A stretch of DNA of 64,000 nucleotides from Geomicrobium sp. JCM 19039 (GTDB lineage Bacteria; Bacillota; Bacilli; Bacillales; Marinococcaceae): contig NZ_BAXB01000008.1 in assembly GCF_000698145.1 (NCBI RefSeq), positions 97,119 through 161,118 of the forward strand, read 5' to 3'. Below, piece after piece: positions 36,305 to 46,578 of this stretch. Position 1 is the stretch's first letter. Each line of letters begins with the position of its first letter. Below the pieces are notes generated by a model. That model worked only from the letters and a program-made list of their open reading frames with translations, did not search any database and was not told where the DNA came from. The translations under genes were made by a program, and so were the position numbers.

Positions 36305-36506
36305 CTGCTTTGTACTCCAATATGTCGGCTGGCTGACAGTCTAGCGCTTTACAAATGGCATCTAACGTCGAGAAGCGGATGGCTTTTGCTTTACCGTTTT
36401 TAAGGATTGATAAATTGGCCATCGTAATGCCTACTCGATCGGTTAACTCCGTTACACTCATTTTCCTTTTTGCTAACATCACATCTAGATTTACGATAAT
36501 GGTCAT
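36297..36506 (-). CDS. XRE-family small regulator (YozG-like)
   Basis: 69 residues. VNLDVMLAKRKMSVTELTDR, VGITMANLSILKNGKAKAIR and LDAICKALDCQPADILEY form the Cro/CI-type helix-turn-helix seen in YozG-like regulators that accompany DUF2975 proteins. The stop of the DUF2975 gene lies ten bases upstream, and the ribosome site (GAGGGTGGG) covers that gap. Confidence 0.88.
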   Translation of the reverse strand: MTIIVNLDVMLAKRKMSVTELTDRVGITMANLSILKNGKAKAIRFSTLDAICKALDCQPADILEYKADE

Positions 36507-36516
36507 TGGCCCACCC

Positions 36517-36987
36517 TCATACAGTCAGTTCGTTTTCTTCTTTTATTTCTACAGCACTAGTTAATAAAGCTTGTAATAGACCGGAAAACACAGAAATCAC
36601 GAAACATACGAATATAATGGCAACGCTAATGAGTAGCAAGCTAGGGTGAAGGGCATTTTGAGTGAAGAAAAAGATACACCCGACAATATAGAACCCTGCA
36701 ATCACGAAAGCACAACTTCGAATGGATTTTAACGCTTTCGCCGAGTGTAGACTAAAAACGTTGCGCTGCTCTATATACCTTAAAAGTAAGAACGATTGAT
36801 AAAGAGCATAACAAAATGGAATCAAGGTTAAGTAAATTCCTATTAAACCGGGTAATTGTAGATATGCATACGAGGGGTCAATCTCAACGAACACGTTCGT
36901 TAAGTAGGGCAAATATAAAAAGGCAACCATAAAAATACTCAAGCCGATAAACAAGATGGATATCATTAAAAACCGTGTACTCACCAT
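36517..36987 (-). CDS. DUF2975-type membrane protein
   Basis: 156 residues, four predicted helices (LMISILFIGLSIFMVAFLYL, GLIGIYLTLIPFCYALYQSF, SCAFVIAGFYIVGCIFFFTQ, LLISVAIIFVCFVISVFSGL). The pattern and its pairing with a YozG-like regulator match DUF2975. ATG at 36987 has AAGGA nine bases upstream; the ATG at 36996 is too close to it. It is the first gene of a three-gene operon. Confidence 0.8.
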   Translation of the reverse strand: MVSTRFLMISILFIGLSIFMVAFLYLPYLTNVFVEIDPSYAYLQLPGLIGIYLTLIPFCYALYQSFLLLRYIEQRNVFSLHSAKALKSIRSCAFVIAGFYIVGCIFFFTQNALHPSLLLISVAIIFVCFVISVFSGLLQALLTSAVEIKEENELTV

Positions 36988-37239
36988 CCGAATCATTCCT
37001 TCACGTTTTAAACGTATCTTACCATATATTTATCGTTTATCAATATAATTATGTTAAAAATCAATAAATATAGTGTCGGTTATCGTATATTTCACTCCAA
37101 CGGACATAGATAAAGAATTGCGCACGAGTATAGTTTGCTAATTCGCAACAGCTGTTTTCCCGGTGCATATAGGGCTTGCCTAAAAGTCAACGTTATTTTT
37201 ATGTTATAGTTATATGGAATAATTACATGACCGTTTATT

Positions 37240-37274
37240 GCCATCTCCACAATAGCTAGTGACGATGGCTTTTT
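37240..37274 (+). terminator. Leader hairpin with T tract upstream of dbpA
   Basis: GCCATC and GATGGC close an 18-base loop and are followed by TTTTTG, 52 bases before the dbpA start. As no gene ends just before it, it may be a 5' leader attenuator of dbpA. Confidence 0.5.
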
Positions 37275-37325
37275 GTGTAGTGAAAAACGGCGCGACAAAT
37301 ATAATGATTAAAATGAGGCATACAC

Positions 37326-38774
37326 ATGACACAACATCGCTTTACAGCGTACGGATTAAGTGACGAATTGAATCAAGCGTTAGCGAACTTGCGCTATGAT
37401 TCGCCGACCCCAGTACAAAGGCAGGTGATCCCGCTCGTTCTTGAGAAAAGAGACGTGATTGTCTCGTCGCACACGGGAAGTGGGAAAACGGCTGCGTACG
37501 GCATTCCAATTTGCGAGCAGGTAGATTGGCAAGAGAATAAGCCGCAAGCGCTCGTGCTTACACCGACACGGGAGTTGGCGTTTCAAGTGAAAGAGGACAT
37601 CTTAAATTTAGGCCGTTATAAACGAATTAAAGCTTCGGCGGTCGTTGGGAAACAACCGTTTTATAAACAAAAAGATGAACTAAAGCAAAAAACGCACGTC
37701 GTCGTTGGCACGCCTGGACGGATGCTCGACCATATTGAAAAAGGCACGCTGCCGCTCGAACATGTGAAGTACTTGGTTATTGATGAAGCGGATGAAATGC
37801 TAAACATGGGGTTTATTGAGCAAGTTGAGGCGATTATTGCTGAAGTCCCCGAGCAAAGGGTGACGATGTTATTCTCAGCAACGATACCGGAGCGAGTGAA
37901 GGAACTCTCAAGCCACTATATGAACGCACCGGTTGATGTTGACATTGAAGAAGATGGCACAACAGTGGAAAAGATTGACCATACGCTTTATCGTGTAGAA
38001 GAAGAGAACAAATTCGCATTGTTGGAAGATATTACGGTTGTGGAAAACCCAGATAGTGCCATCGTATTTTGTAGTACGCAAGAACGCGTCGACACCGTTT
38101 CTGAGCAACTCGTTGATCGAGGGTATGACGGTGATAAGCTTCACGGCGGTATGGAACAGTATGATCGACTTGACGTGATGGAGGAGTTTAGAAGAGGGGA
38201 GTTTCGCTACCTCATTGCCACTGACGTCGCAGCGAGAGGCATCGATGTTGAGCGGATCAGCCATGTGATCAACTATGATCTTCCAACGGACAAAGAACGG
38301 TATGTCCACCGTACAGGTAGAACCGGTCGTGCTGGGCATATTGGCAAGGCCTTCACGTTTGTCACCTCAGCTGAAGACGAGTCGCTCGAAGCAATTGAAA
38401 ACTATATCGGGTTTCAAATCCCTGAGGCCACATCGCCATCACGAGAACAAGTACGACGGGCTAAACCCAATTTCCTAAAGAAGGTCAACAGCCAACCGGT
38501 CCGAAAAAAAGCCAAAAATGAGCAGCTGAACGAAAACATCATGAAGCTATATTTCAATGGGGGAAAGCGAAAGAAATTGCGCGCGGTTGATTTCGTCGGA
38601 ACGATCGCCAAAATTGATGGAGTGACCGCCGAAGACATTGGGATTATTACGATTGAAGAGACGCAAACGTATGTGGAAATCTTAAACGGCAAAGGGCAAG
38701 TGGTGCTTGATACGATGAGACATACGACAGTGAAAGGCAAACAGCTAAAAGTCCATATCGCAAGAAAACGTTAA
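37326..38774 (+). CDS. dbpA: ATP-dependent RNA helicase DbpA (DEAD-box)
   Basis: 482 residues. All helicase motifs are present: Q motif ([11 protein letters not shown]), Walker [24 protein letters not shown] in [12 protein letters not shown] in LFSATI, and the lobe-2 set [20 protein letters not shown] and [10 protein letters not shown]. The C-terminal 75 residues ([39 protein letters not shown]) form the DbpA RNA-binding domain that recognises hairpin 92 of 23S rRNA, so the protein assists 50S assembly (B. subtilis YxiN/DbpA). GAGG lies eight bases before the ATG. Transcription may be controlled at the leader hairpin. Confidence 0.93.
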   Translation: MTQHRFTAYGLSDELNQALANLRYDSPTPVQRQVIPLVLEKRDVIVSSHTGSGKTAAYGIPICEQVDWQENKPQALVLTPTRELAFQVKEDILNLGRYKRIKASAVVGKQPFYKQKDELKQKTHVVVGTPGRMLDHIEKGTLPLEHVKYLVIDEADEMLNMGFIEQVEAIIAEVPEQRVTMLFSATIPERVKELSSHYMNAPVDVDIEEDGTTVEKIDHTLYRVEEENKFALLEDITVVENPDSAIVFCSTQERVDTVSEQLVDRGYDGDKLHGGMEQYDRLDVMEEFRRGEFRYLIATDVAARGIDVERISHVINYDLPTDKERYVHRTGRTGRAGHIGKAFTFVTSAEDESLEAIENYIGFQIPEATSPSREQVRRAKPNFLKKVNSQPVRKKAKNEQLNENIMKLYFNGGKRKKLRAVDFVGTIAKIDGVTAEDIGIITIEETQTYVEILNGKGQVVLDTMRHTTVKGKQLKVHIARKR

Positions 38775-38871
38775 GTGGAGAGCCCGGAGAGGTTCTTCAC
38801 TTCTTTTATAAAAGTTACATAAAGGCGACGATCTTCAGCTATAATGGAGGTCAAATGGAGGTGGACCATCG

Positions 38872-39446
38872 ATGCATGATTCCTATCCAGATTTACGGGT
38901 TAAGCGAACACGCCGCGCCATTAAACGCGCTTTTACAGAACTGCTTCACGAGATGCCATTAGAGAAAATCACTGTTCATACGTTGGCGAAGCGAGCGGAG
39001 ATTAACCGGGTCACGTTTTATGATCATTATCACGATATATATGACCTAGCCGATCATTACATTTCCGATAAACTCTACGACATACGTACAGCTTTAACCC
39101 TTGAGAACACGGACATTGACGTAGACCAGCGTGCAGAACAAGCACTCTCTCGTTTGTTAGAACATATTGCTGTTAATGAACAAGTGTACCGAATGCTGCT
39201 CGTCGACCAGCAACTGCCTGCCTTTACAAAAAAGCTTACAAATTTGCTTCATTCGCTCATTTTAAAGCCTGATCCAGCAAATACATTTTACTCGATTCAG
39301 ACGCCCGAAGAAGTTGCTCGCTGGTATGCTTCCTCGGCCTTTTAGGGACGATCTCGATGTGGTTGGAACATGGTATGCCACACACACCAAAGATGCTCGC
39401 CGAGCAACTAATCAAATTGAATCCATTCCGCAACGATAATTCATGA
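38872..39446 (+). pseudogene. TetR/AcrR-family regulator, frameshifted near the C-terminus
   Basis: ATG after GGAGGTGG. The N-terminal helix-turn-helix is complete (ITVHTLAKRAEINRVTFYDH). At 39338-39343 CCTTTTAGGG gives a stop, but one additional T would restore LGTISMWLEHGMPHTPKMLA and the frame to TGA at 39444-39446, exactly the C-terminus of this TetR subgroup (about 191 residues). The break lies in a T run, so a homopolymer sequencing error is likely. It may regulate the SDR gene downstream. Confidence 0.8.
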
Positions 39447-39579
39447 GAAACGTTCCTTTACACTTTTTGGACATCTGTCGTTTTTCTTACACACTTGAGG
39501 GAATTGTCAATTGTTCCCTGGATGGATTGGAGATAACATGGAAGGTGAGATGAACAACATTTGAAAAGGATGTGTAACG

Positions 39580-40341
39580 ATGAAACTTGATCAAAAGGTA
39601 GCGGTGGTTACTGGAGCCGCCTCTGGTATGGGTGAAGCCATTGCAAAGCTTTACGCGCAGGAAGGCGCGAGTGTTGTTGTTGCAGACTTAAACGAGGAGG
39701 GTGCCAATGCTGTTACCGCATCGATTAAAGAGCAAGGTGGACAAGCCGTTGCCGTTAAAGTGAACGTCGCTGAACAAGACGATGTGAACACGATGATCGC
39801 AACCGCTGTAGATACATTCGGTTCCATCGATATTCTTGTGAATAATGCTGGGATTATGGACGGATTTGAACCTGCTGGAGAAATTACGGATGAGAAATGG
39901 GATTTACTATTTGAGGTGAATACGAAAAGCGTTATGCGCGCAACGCGAAAAGCCCTTCCTTACTTCCTTGAAAAAGAAGCAGGGGTGATTGTGAATATCG
40001 CTTCTTCAGGAGGCTTAAATGGTGCGCATGCGGGGGTTTCCTATACAGCCTCAAAACATGCAGTGGTTGGGATCACGAAGAATACCGGCTATATGTATGC
40101 GGATAAAGGGATTCGCTGTAACGCCATTGCGCCAGGCGGCGTGCAAACGAATATCGCTTCTTCCTTAAACAACGTAAGTGAGTTCGGCAGTGGTCGCTTG
40201 CAAGCGGCTCGTTCTGTAATGCCGCGCGTTGGACAAGCAGACGAAATTGCAAAAGTAGCTCTGTTCTTAGCTTCCGATGATGCTAGCTTTGTCAACGGTA
40301 CGGTCGTCACCGCAGACGCTGGCTGGACGTCAGCGTTTTAA
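39580..40341 (+). CDS. Short-chain dehydrogenase/reductase (SDR)
   Basis: 253 residues. NAD(P) site TGAASGMGEAIA, structural NNAG motif (ILVNNAGIMDG), catalytic Ser in IASSGG, and YTASK giving Tyr and Lys; the end is FVNGTVVTADAGWTSAF. This is a classical SDR of the FabG/glucose dehydrogenase group, probably acting on a small alcohol or ketone. AAAGGATG precedes the ATG. It is transcribed with or beside the broken TetR gene and ends at a strong terminator. Confidence 0.9.
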   Translation: MKLDQKVAVVTGAASGMGEAIAKLYAQEGASVVVADLNEEGANAVTASIKEQGGQAVAVKVNVAEQDDVNTMIATAVDTFGSIDILVNNAGIMDGFEPAGEITDEKWDLLFEVNTKSVMRATRKALPYFLEKEAGVIVNIASSGGLNGAHAGVSYTASKHAVVGITKNTGYMYADKGIRCNAIAPGGVQTNIASSLNNVSEFGSGRLQAARSVMPRVGQADEIAKVALFLASDDASFVNGTVVTADAGWTSAF

Positions 40342-40364
40342 AGGTTGTCATTTTCTATCCCACT

Positions 40365-40402
40365 AAAAACAGTTCCTAAAGAGGTTTAGGAACTGTTTTT
40401 TT
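40365..40402 (+). terminator. Intrinsic terminator
   Basis: AAAAACAGTTCCTAAA pairs with TTTAGGAACTGTTTTT, loop of four bases, then further T residues. Confidence 0.88.
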
Positions 40403-40629
40403 CGATTAATGGCTTACTAACGCTGCCTTTATAAGCAAACGTAGAAGTAATAGAATTGACCATAATGACATATCACTATAAACTACAACTATATCATTTT
40501 GGAGGTTTTTGTTTGTCAAATTTATGTTTAGAGCTGGTCGTGTAACCACTTTCTGAATGACTACGTTCATATGGAAAGTGCCATTTTTAGCACCACAACA
40601 GAAGATATAAAATGAATAGGAGACTATAC

Positions 40630-41163
40630 ATGGACATTAAAATTCGACCAGAATTGAATACAGAATATAGAGCAACAGAAGAAACGATTCAAACCGCTTT
40701 TTTGCATGAAGAATATAGCGACAAAAGTGAGCATCTATTAGTGAATAAGATTAGAAAATCAGATGCATTCATACCCGAACTCTCACTAGTTGCGTTGAAT
40801 CAAAATGAAGATGTGATAGGCCATATTCTTCTATCAAAAATTAAAATTGTAGACGGTGCGAATGAAGTAGATTCTTTAGCCCTTGCTCCAGTATCTGTGA
40901 TTCCTAAACACCAGAAAAAAGGGATTGGAAGCCAGTTGATTCGTGCTGCGATAAGCAAAGCAAATGATCTTGGTAATCGTTCGGTCATCGTGCTAGGTCA
41001 TAAAGATTACTATCCGAAATTTGGTTTTAAACAAGCCCGCTTGTGGAACATAAAAGCTCCATTTGACGTGCCTGACGAACAATTTATGGCATTAGAGATT
41101 ACAGATCATGCCCTTGACAATGTTTCGGGTGTTGTACAGTATTCAGAAGCCTTCTTAGATTAA
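40630..41163 (+). CDS. GNAT-family N-acetyltransferase (YhbS-like)
   Basis: 177 residues from ATG at 40630, set by AGGAG seven bases upstream. IRPELNTEYRATEETIQTAF, ALAPVSVIPKHQKKGIGSQL and VIVLGHKDYYPKFGFKQAR match the YhbS family of predicted acetyltransferases. The acyl acceptor is unknown. It is a monocistronic gene closed by a hairpin at 41196. Confidence 0.87.
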   Translation: MDIKIRPELNTEYRATEETIQTAFLHEEYSDKSEHLLVNKIRKSDAFIPELSLVALNQNEDVIGHILLSKIKIVDGANEVDSLALAPVSVIPKHQKKGIGSQLIRAAISKANDLGNRSVIVLGHKDYYPKFGFKQARLWNIKAPFDVPDEQFMALEITDHALDNVSGVVQYSEAFLD

Positions 41164-41195
41164 GTGGCTTCATGAAAACAGGAGTCGTGAATAAG

Positions 41196-41235
41196 AGGCA
41201 GTCCGGGATGTATGAAATTCTGGACGCCTTTTTTA
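41196..41235 (+). terminator. Intrinsic terminator
   Basis: GGC-GTCC and GGACGCC arms (one bulged A) are followed by TTTTTT. Confidence 0.65.
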
Positions 41236-41334
41236 ATTTCTGGCAAAAACTCCTCAGCATGATGGTAACTGCCATCATCTTGGCAATTAGGTCTTCGCAT
41301 TGTAAGAACTGACAAAGAAATCACATAATGCCAT

Positions 41335-41826
41335 TTATTTGCTCATTTTGTTAAACGTTTGAATCAGGCACTGTTCAGCATCAATGATAACTAGCTGTTC
41401 GTTATATTGAAATTGTAATTAACTTTACAGCGACTTCCAAAAAGAAACCACAGGTGCATTGTTCAAGAGTCTGATGACAAAATACGTTCCTTGCTAATCC
41501 TCAAATCGTTTGTCGACTCGTTTCCCTATGCGCGTGCCGATATATTTGCTTAGTATAAAAATGTCATTAATACCAAAGTCATTTTCCTCCGTTAAAGAAG
41601 GACGTTCAAGTAACAAGATAAAGTCGATAATATCTCCATCAAATTTTGTGAAATAAAGAGGGCATCCCTTTACTGACCAGAACTCATCTAAGCTCTCATA
41701 TTCAAAAACTTCTTTTCCAATCGTTATTTTGGAAGTAAATGCCGAAAGATCACGTAAATACAAAGAATAAAGGTTTCTCAAAGTAACTTTTTTAGACGTT
41801 TGAACTTGTTTTATCGTGACAGACAA
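41335..41826 (-). pseudogene. GNAT acetyltransferase remnant
   Basis: The first frame, from 41826, gives a GNAT-like N-terminus (LRNLYSLYLRDLSAFTSKIT, FDGDIIDFILLLERPSLTEE, DIFILSKYIGTRIGKRV) and stops at 41494. A second frame continues YFVIRLLNNAPVVSFWKSL, then two TAA codons, then YNEQLVIIDAEQCLIQTFNK, to 41335. The fold is recognisable over the full usual length of about 160 residues, but a shift plus stops make it inactive. Confidence 0.65.
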
Positions 41827-41973
41827 TTACATTTCTCTTGTCGGAACTAGTTGTTATTTCGTCTTAGCAGGAAAGACCTGAGTAAGACTAGATGGCATAT
41901 CGAAACATCCATAAACTGTAGGTTTTGCACTCCTAGTAGCCTGAAGGGGTTGTATCATACATGTAACGCTTGT

Positions 41974-42567
41974 CTATAGCCCTATTTGTTGTAAATCCGT
42001 TATCACTTCATTAATAGGTGTATTCATCCCATCATAAAAACGAATAATTTCTTGTTCGTCTGTGATCAAGAAGAAGTTCACCCCATGAATAATATCATTT
42101 CCTTCAGGATCGTCACGCAATTCTTGACGAAAACTACCTTCTGAAAGTTCTTGAATTGTTTCATCACTATAGCCCGTTAGAAATGTCCAATTGTCTATAT
42201 CCACTCCGTAGTTCGTTGCATATTCAGTTAAAACTTCTGGACTGTCGTTGTCTGGATCAACAGTAAATGACACAAACTCCACATCCAATCCTTGTGATTG
42301 GACAGCTTCTTGTAAATCAACCATATTTGGCGTCATCGTATTACAAACGGTCGGGCATGATGTGAAGATAAAGTTTGCAATCCAATATTCGTCTTCAAGA
42401 TCTGATAAACCGAAGTCTTCAGCATTCTGATCAATAAAGTCAAATGATTCAACTTCCCATCCAGCTTCACTAATGTCAGTGATTCCTTGTACATCGTCTA
42501 TGGTTTGATTCTGACACCCAGCGAACAATAAGCTTGCAGCGATAACTCCTAAAAAGCGTTTCATCAT
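41974..42567 (-). CDS. SCO1/SenC-family copper chaperone lipoprotein
   Basis: 197 residues. A lipoprotein signal (VIAASLLFAGCQNQ) anchors a thioredoxin-fold domain with the Cu-binding FTSCPTVCNTM motif and the downstream His (DIIHGVNFFLITD). SCO proteins deliver copper to the CuA site of cytochrome c oxidase. AGGAG precedes tandem ATGs; 42567 is taken, 42564 is equally possible. The gene is followed upstream by a broken YtkA-like lipoprotein gene, the usual partner in bacilli. Confidence 0.9.
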   Translation of the reverse strand: MMKRFLGVIAASLLFAGCQNQTIDDVQGITDISEAGWEVESFDFIDQNAEDFGLSDLEDEYWIANFIFTSCPTVCNTMTPNMVDLQEAVQSQGLDVEFVSFTVDPDNDSPEVLTEYATNYGVDIDNWTFLTGYSDETIQELSEGSFRQELRDDPEGNDIIHGVNFFLITDEQEIIRFYDGMNTPINEVITDLQQIGL

Positions 42568-42608
42568 CAAATCTCCTAATCTGTCTTAATTTCAAGTGCC
42601 TCACTAGG

Positions 42609-42965
42609 CTAGACATGCATTCTATACGCAGTTACGTAGGATTGGATTTCGTAAATACCTTCCTCAATAAACGTATGTTCTATAATATAGACACCGTCTT
42701 CCGTCGATGTTGCAAGGATTAATACCCCAACGCTTTGGCCCTCGACACGGATTTCAACCTTAAATTCATTGGCATCTTCCACAGGTTCGCTATCTTAAAA
42801 TACGGTAGTGTTAACAACAACCTCTTCACCGATTTCTGCAACATTTGGCACGTCAATTACGATCTCGACAGGTTACATGGATAAAGTTAATGGATTTTCT
42901 TCCACGGATGATTGACACCCGACTAAGATGAATAAGAAAGTTACTCCAAAAATAGCTTTTCTCAT
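42609..42965 (-). pseudogene. YtkA-like (FixH-type) lipoprotein with two in-frame TAA codons
   Basis: From ATG at 42965 one frame reads MRKAIFGVTFLFILVGCQSS (lipoprotein signal), NPLTLSM, TAA, PVEIVIDVPNVAEIGEEVVV, NTTVF, TAA, DSEPVEDANEFKVEIRVEGQ and on to GIYEIQSYVTAYRMHV. No frameshift is needed: the two stops replace single codons, probably Glu and Gln or Glu. YtkA-like proteins accompany SCO in copper/oxidase assembly. As written the gene is dead. Confidence 0.75.
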
Positions 42966-42971
42966 TTTGTT

Positions 42972-44015
42972 TCATTTCCCTTCAAGCTCTTGCTTAATGA
43001 TATTCGCCAAACTTGTTGCATCAAAGCTAACACCTTTTAACAGAGCCGAACCCCTATGTGTTTGCCAACTTAAACCAATAAAATAGATTCCCTTTTCTGG
43101 AGTTACCCCTTTTTCATGAATAGCATGGCCTTCTTGATCGAGTACTCCCTCTACGTTTAGCCATGAGTAATCATTTCGATAACCGGTTGCCCATATCACT
43201 ACGTCCACCTCATCGACTTCACCTGATTGATAATAGGCTTTTCCATTTCTAAATTCGGTTAAGCGACCCTTTATGGTTACTGTCTCTTTTACAGTCTTGT
43301 AATCATCACCGATGAGAGGCTCATTTCTCATAAGTAATTTCCCAAGGCTGGATTTTGGAGATACGTTATTAATCTTCAAAACATCCATCCACCAAAACAA
43401 ACTTTTCCCTGATATTCTTTGAGGTAGGCGTTTAATTGGTTTGCTGGCAGATAAAATAACTTGATGCGTTTTCGAAAGTTCTGAAGCAATTTGTACACCC
43501 GAATTACCTGCCCCCACAATGAGCACTTTATTTCCTTGAATTTGCTTAGGGTTCTTATAAGTTGAGGCATGTAACATCTGTTCTACTGAATGGTCATGGA
43601 TCTCAGGTGTGAAGGGTCGTTGGAAAGCACCTGTTGCAACAACAAGGTGAGTAGCTTTATACGAACTAGTCAGCGTATGAACACTGTACAAGCCATCTTT
43701 TTCTTTATTTACGTGAATCACTTTTTGTTGGAGTAGAACAGGCAATTCGTAATTTCGTTGAAAATCGTTCAAATAGTCCACGATTTCATCTTTCGATGGA
43801 TAGGCATTCGGATTTCCCTTTAGAGGGAAGTCAAACAACTGACTATACTTTTTAGGAGTAAATAACGTTAAGGATTCGTATCGCATTTTCCAAGCTGCTC
43901 CTATGGCATCGTTCTCGTCTATAATTAATATAGATACTCCCTGATCCTTAAGCGCATAACCCATGGCGAGGCCGGCTTGACCGCCTCCAATAATGATTGT
44001 CTGGAACGTGTCCAT
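42972..44015 (-). CDS. czcO: FAD/NAD(P)-dependent oxidoreductase (CzcO-like flavoprotein)
   Basis: 347 residues after GGAGAAGTACGC. The FAD dinucleotide site is TIIIGGGQAGLAMGYAL, the NADP site is VLIVGAGNSGVQIASEL, and VVIWATGYRNDYSWL is the class B monooxygenase-type ATG motif. This matches CzcO, a flavoprotein often coded next to cation-efflux genes and implicated in metal tolerance. It lies 30 bp after cadA on the same strand and is probably part of the cadC-cadA operon. Confidence 0.82.
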   Translation of the reverse strand: MDTFQTIIIGGGQAGLAMGYALKDQGVSILIIDENDAIGAAWKMRYESLTLFTPKKYSQLFDFPLKGNPNAYPSKDEIVDYLNDFQRNYELPVLLQQKVIHVNKEKDGLYSVHTLTSSYKATHLVVATGAFQRPFTPEIHDHSVEQMLHASTYKNPKQIQGNKVLIVGAGNSGVQIASELSKTHQVILSASKPIKRLPQRISGKSLFWWMDVLKINNVSPKSSLGKLLMRNEPLIGDDYKTVKETVTIKGRLTEFRNGKAYYQSGEVDEVDVVIWATGYRNDYSWLNVEGVLDQEGHAIHEKGVTPEKGIYFIGLSWQTHRGSALLKGVSFDATSLANIIKQELEGK

Positions 44016-44044
44016 GCGTACTTCTCCTTCTGAAGCGCTCTTAA

Positions 44045-46183
44045 TTACCGCTTTAACGATTTATTTTTTCGTAGTAAACGTAAACTATTAAGGGTGACTA
44101 ACAGTGTAGCCCCCATATCAGAAAGGATTGCAATCCATAACGTTAGCCAACCTGGAATAACGAGTAAGAGTGCTATGGCTTTTAAACCTAATGATAAAGC
44201 AATATTTTGCTTTATAATCGTCAACGCTCGTCGACTTAGTGACACGGTATAAGGTAATTTCTCTAAATCATCACCCATAAGAGCGACATCTGAGGTCTCT
44301 AATGCTGTGTCAGTCCCAGCTCCACCCATCGCAATTCCCACACTTGATGCAGCTAAAGCAGGTGCATCATTAACTCCATCTCCAACCATCGCAACATTAC
44401 CGTACGTTTCTCGGAGTTCTTTAATCGAAGTGAGTTTGTCATCTGGCATGAGCTCTGCGTGAACATTTGTAACACCGAGCTTCATAGCAATGGCTTGTGC
44501 AGTTTTTTTATCATCACCAGTGAGCATTACTGTATGTTTAATGCCTATGGAATGTAATGTATTTATAACCGATTTGCTTTGATCTCTCGCTTCATCTGAC
44601 ACACCGATAACAGCAAGAATCTTGTCGGTGTCACTCATTACCATGACGGTTTTACCGTTTGTTTGTAACTCGTTGACAATTGTATTGACCTCTTCTGATA
44701 GATTGATGTTTGCCTGATGATCAAACAATTGCCGGTTCCCGATCCAGATAGAACGACCGTTCACGTTTGCACGAACACCTTTACCCGTAACGGATGAGAA
44801 GTTATCGACAATTACGTTGTGGTAATCAATTTGTTCTTGTTGAGCATGTCTAATAATGGCACCAGCTAATGGATGTTGTGAATACGATTCGATAGCCGTT
44901 ACCCATTGCAAGATTGTGTAATCCATCTCCGTAGATAAATTATAGTAATCTGTTAAACTAGGTTCGCCTTTCGTTAATGTCCCTGTCTTATCAAAGGCAA
45001 TCGCTTTAATTTGTCCGAGTTCTTCTAAGTACGCTCCGCCTTTAATGAGCACACCTTGTTTCGCTGCATTACCAATTGCAGTCACAATCGCAACTGGCGT
45101 TGAAATGACTAAGGCGCATGGACAACCAACAACGAGCACGGCTAAACCTTGATACACCCATGCTTCCCAGCTGCCACCCATAACGAGTGGCGGGAATACT
45201 GCTACAAGACCAGCAACGACCATAATTGCAGGTGTATAATATTTGGCAAACCGGTCAATAAACGATTGAGTCGGCGCGCGTTCTGCTTGTGCTTCTTCAA
45301 CGAGGTGAATAATCTTTGCAAGAGTTGTATCTTTCACGCGTTTGGTTACTTTGACTTCCAGATAGCCTTCTGTATTAAGTGTTCCGGCAAATACCGTGTC
45401 TCCTGTGGTTTTCTCTACAGGAATTGACTCTCCTGTAATCGCACTCTGGTTAATAGATGAATGGCCACGTAAAACCTCACCGTCCATCGCAAGCTTTTCT
45501 CCCGGTTTTACGACGAGGATATCTCCAATCTCAATATCTTTAACGGACAACATCATTTCTTTCCCTTGACACAAAATCGTTGCTTTCTTTGGAGCGATTG
45601 ACATTAGCGAACGAATGCTTTGTCTCGCTTTATCCATAGAGAAGCGTTCTAGTTGCTCACTAATAGCAAAAAGTAGAACGACAATTGCTCCTTCTGTCCA
45701 CTCTCCAATAATGATTGCTCCGATAACCGCTACAGTCATTAAAGTTTTCATATCAAACTGTAGGCGGGTCAGGTTTTGTAATCCTGTTTTGAACAATGAA
45801 TATCCACCAACAGCCATCGATAACAGAAAGAATGAATATGATAAAGCATGTTCTTCACCGAAGGAGGTTTGATTAATCAGACCGATAAAAAACAGAACAG
45901 AGGCTAGTAGTACATTCCAATATTTCATTACGAATAATTTCTTCGGGCGTTCTACTGTTTCTTCGTCATCTTCTGAACGTACGTGTAAATTCTCAAATGC
46001 TCCAGCTTTTTCAAGTTGGTCAATAGATGCAGAGCCGTATACTGTTATTTTCGACGCTGCAAAGTTCACTTCAGCATCAGAGACCGTATCAATTCGTTTT
46101 ACATTTTTTTCAAACGTACCCGCACACCCGGCACAAGAAAACCCATTCACACGGTACACCTGTTTGTTCGTTAAGTTAGCCAT
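44045..46183 (-). CDS. cadA: Heavy-metal-translocating P-type ATPase (Cd2+/Zn2+/Pb2+ exporter)
   Basis: 712 residues from ATG at 46183, chosen for GGAGGAG directly upstream. An N-terminal HMA domain ([17 protein letters not shown], a CxxC site) is followed by the P1B core: [11 protein letters not shown], the transport-site CPC in VGCPCALV, phosphorylation loop [11 protein letters not shown], the HP motif in [18 protein letters not shown] and [13 protein letters not shown]. The CPC motif and the CadC-type regulator immediately upstream point to CadA. It would export Cd, Zn or Pb across the cytoplasmic membrane. The start overlaps the end of the regulator gene. Confidence 0.95.
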   Translation of the reverse strand: MANLTNKQVYRVNGFSCAGCAGTFEKNVKRIDTVSDAEVNFAASKITVYGSASIDQLEKAGAFENLHVRSEDDEETVERPKKLFVMKYWNVLLASVLFFIGLINQTSFGEEHALSYSFFLLSMAVGGYSLFKTGLQNLTRLQFDMKTLMTVAVIGAIIIGEWTEGAIVVLLFAISEQLERFSMDKARQSIRSLMSIAPKKATILCQGKEMMLSVKDIEIGDILVVKPGEKLAMDGEVLRGHSSINQSAITGESIPVEKTTGDTVFAGTLNTEGYLEVKVTKRVKDTTLAKIIHLVEEAQAERAPTQSFIDRFAKYYTPAIMVVAGLVAVFPPLVMGGSWEAWVYQGLAVLVVGCPCALVISTPVAIVTAIGNAAKQGVLIKGGAYLEELGQIKAIAFDKTGTLTKGEPSLTDYYNLSTEMDYTILQWVTAIESYSQHPLAGAIIRHAQQEQIDYHNVIVDNFSSVTGKGVRANVNGRSIWIGNRQLFDHQANINLSEEVNTIVNELQTNGKTVMVMSDTDKILAVIGVSDEARDQSKSVINTLHSIGIKHTVMLTGDDKKTAQAIAMKLGVTNVHAELMPDDKLTSIKELRETYGNVAMVGDGVNDAPALAASSVGIAMGGAGTDTALETSDVALMGDDLEKLPYTVSLSRRALTIIKQNIALSLGLKAIALLLVIPGWLTLWIAILSDMGATLLVTLNSLRLLRKNKSLKR

Positions 46184-46184
46184 C

Positions 46185-46543
46185 TTACTCCTCCGCATGA
46201 GTCATGGCAAGTGTAATTAAAGCCGTCACATGAGGGTCATCAAGAGAATAAAACACAAGTTTTCCTTCTTTACGGCTCTTTGCTAACCTCATATTTCGTA
46301 AATGGCGCAAATGATGAGATGCGGTTGCATTCGTTGTTCCAATGATATTTGCTACATCACATACGCATAGCTCATTTTCTTGTGTCAACGTAAAAGCCAC
46401 TTTTAACCGTGTCTGATCAGCCAAAGCTTTGAATAGATCTGCTGCATTACTAAAGCGATGTTTCCCGACACTCCTGAGATCCGGGTAACTTTTTCTTCGT
46501 CGTAACAAAAAACATCACACGTATCTTTTTTAGTTTCCTCCAT
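46185..46543 (-). pseudogene. cadC: CadC-type ArsR-family metal sensor, frameshifted
   Basis: From ATG at 46543 the protein starts EETKKDTCDVFCYDEEKVTR, the metal-binding N-terminus of CadC (Cys in CDVFC). It then shifts frame near 46475-46490; the rest (HRFSNAADLFKALADQTRLK, ELCVCDVANIIGTTNATASH, GKLVFYSLDDPHVTAL) is intact to 46185. All four expected Cys ligands are present when joined. CadC represses cadA and is released by Cd, Pb or Zn. Either a base is mis-sequenced, or the operon is now deregulated. Confidence 0.82.
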
Positions 46544-46556
46544 CATCTCACCTCGA

Positions 46557-46578
46557 TATTCAAATACTCATTTGATTA
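46557..46578. promoter_or_regulatory. Candidate CadC operator
   Basis: TCAAAT-ACTC-ATTTGA is a perfect inverted repeat just upstream of the cadC start, in the position and general form (TCAAATA...TATTTGA) of cad operators in Gram-positive bacteria. Confidence 0.6.
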
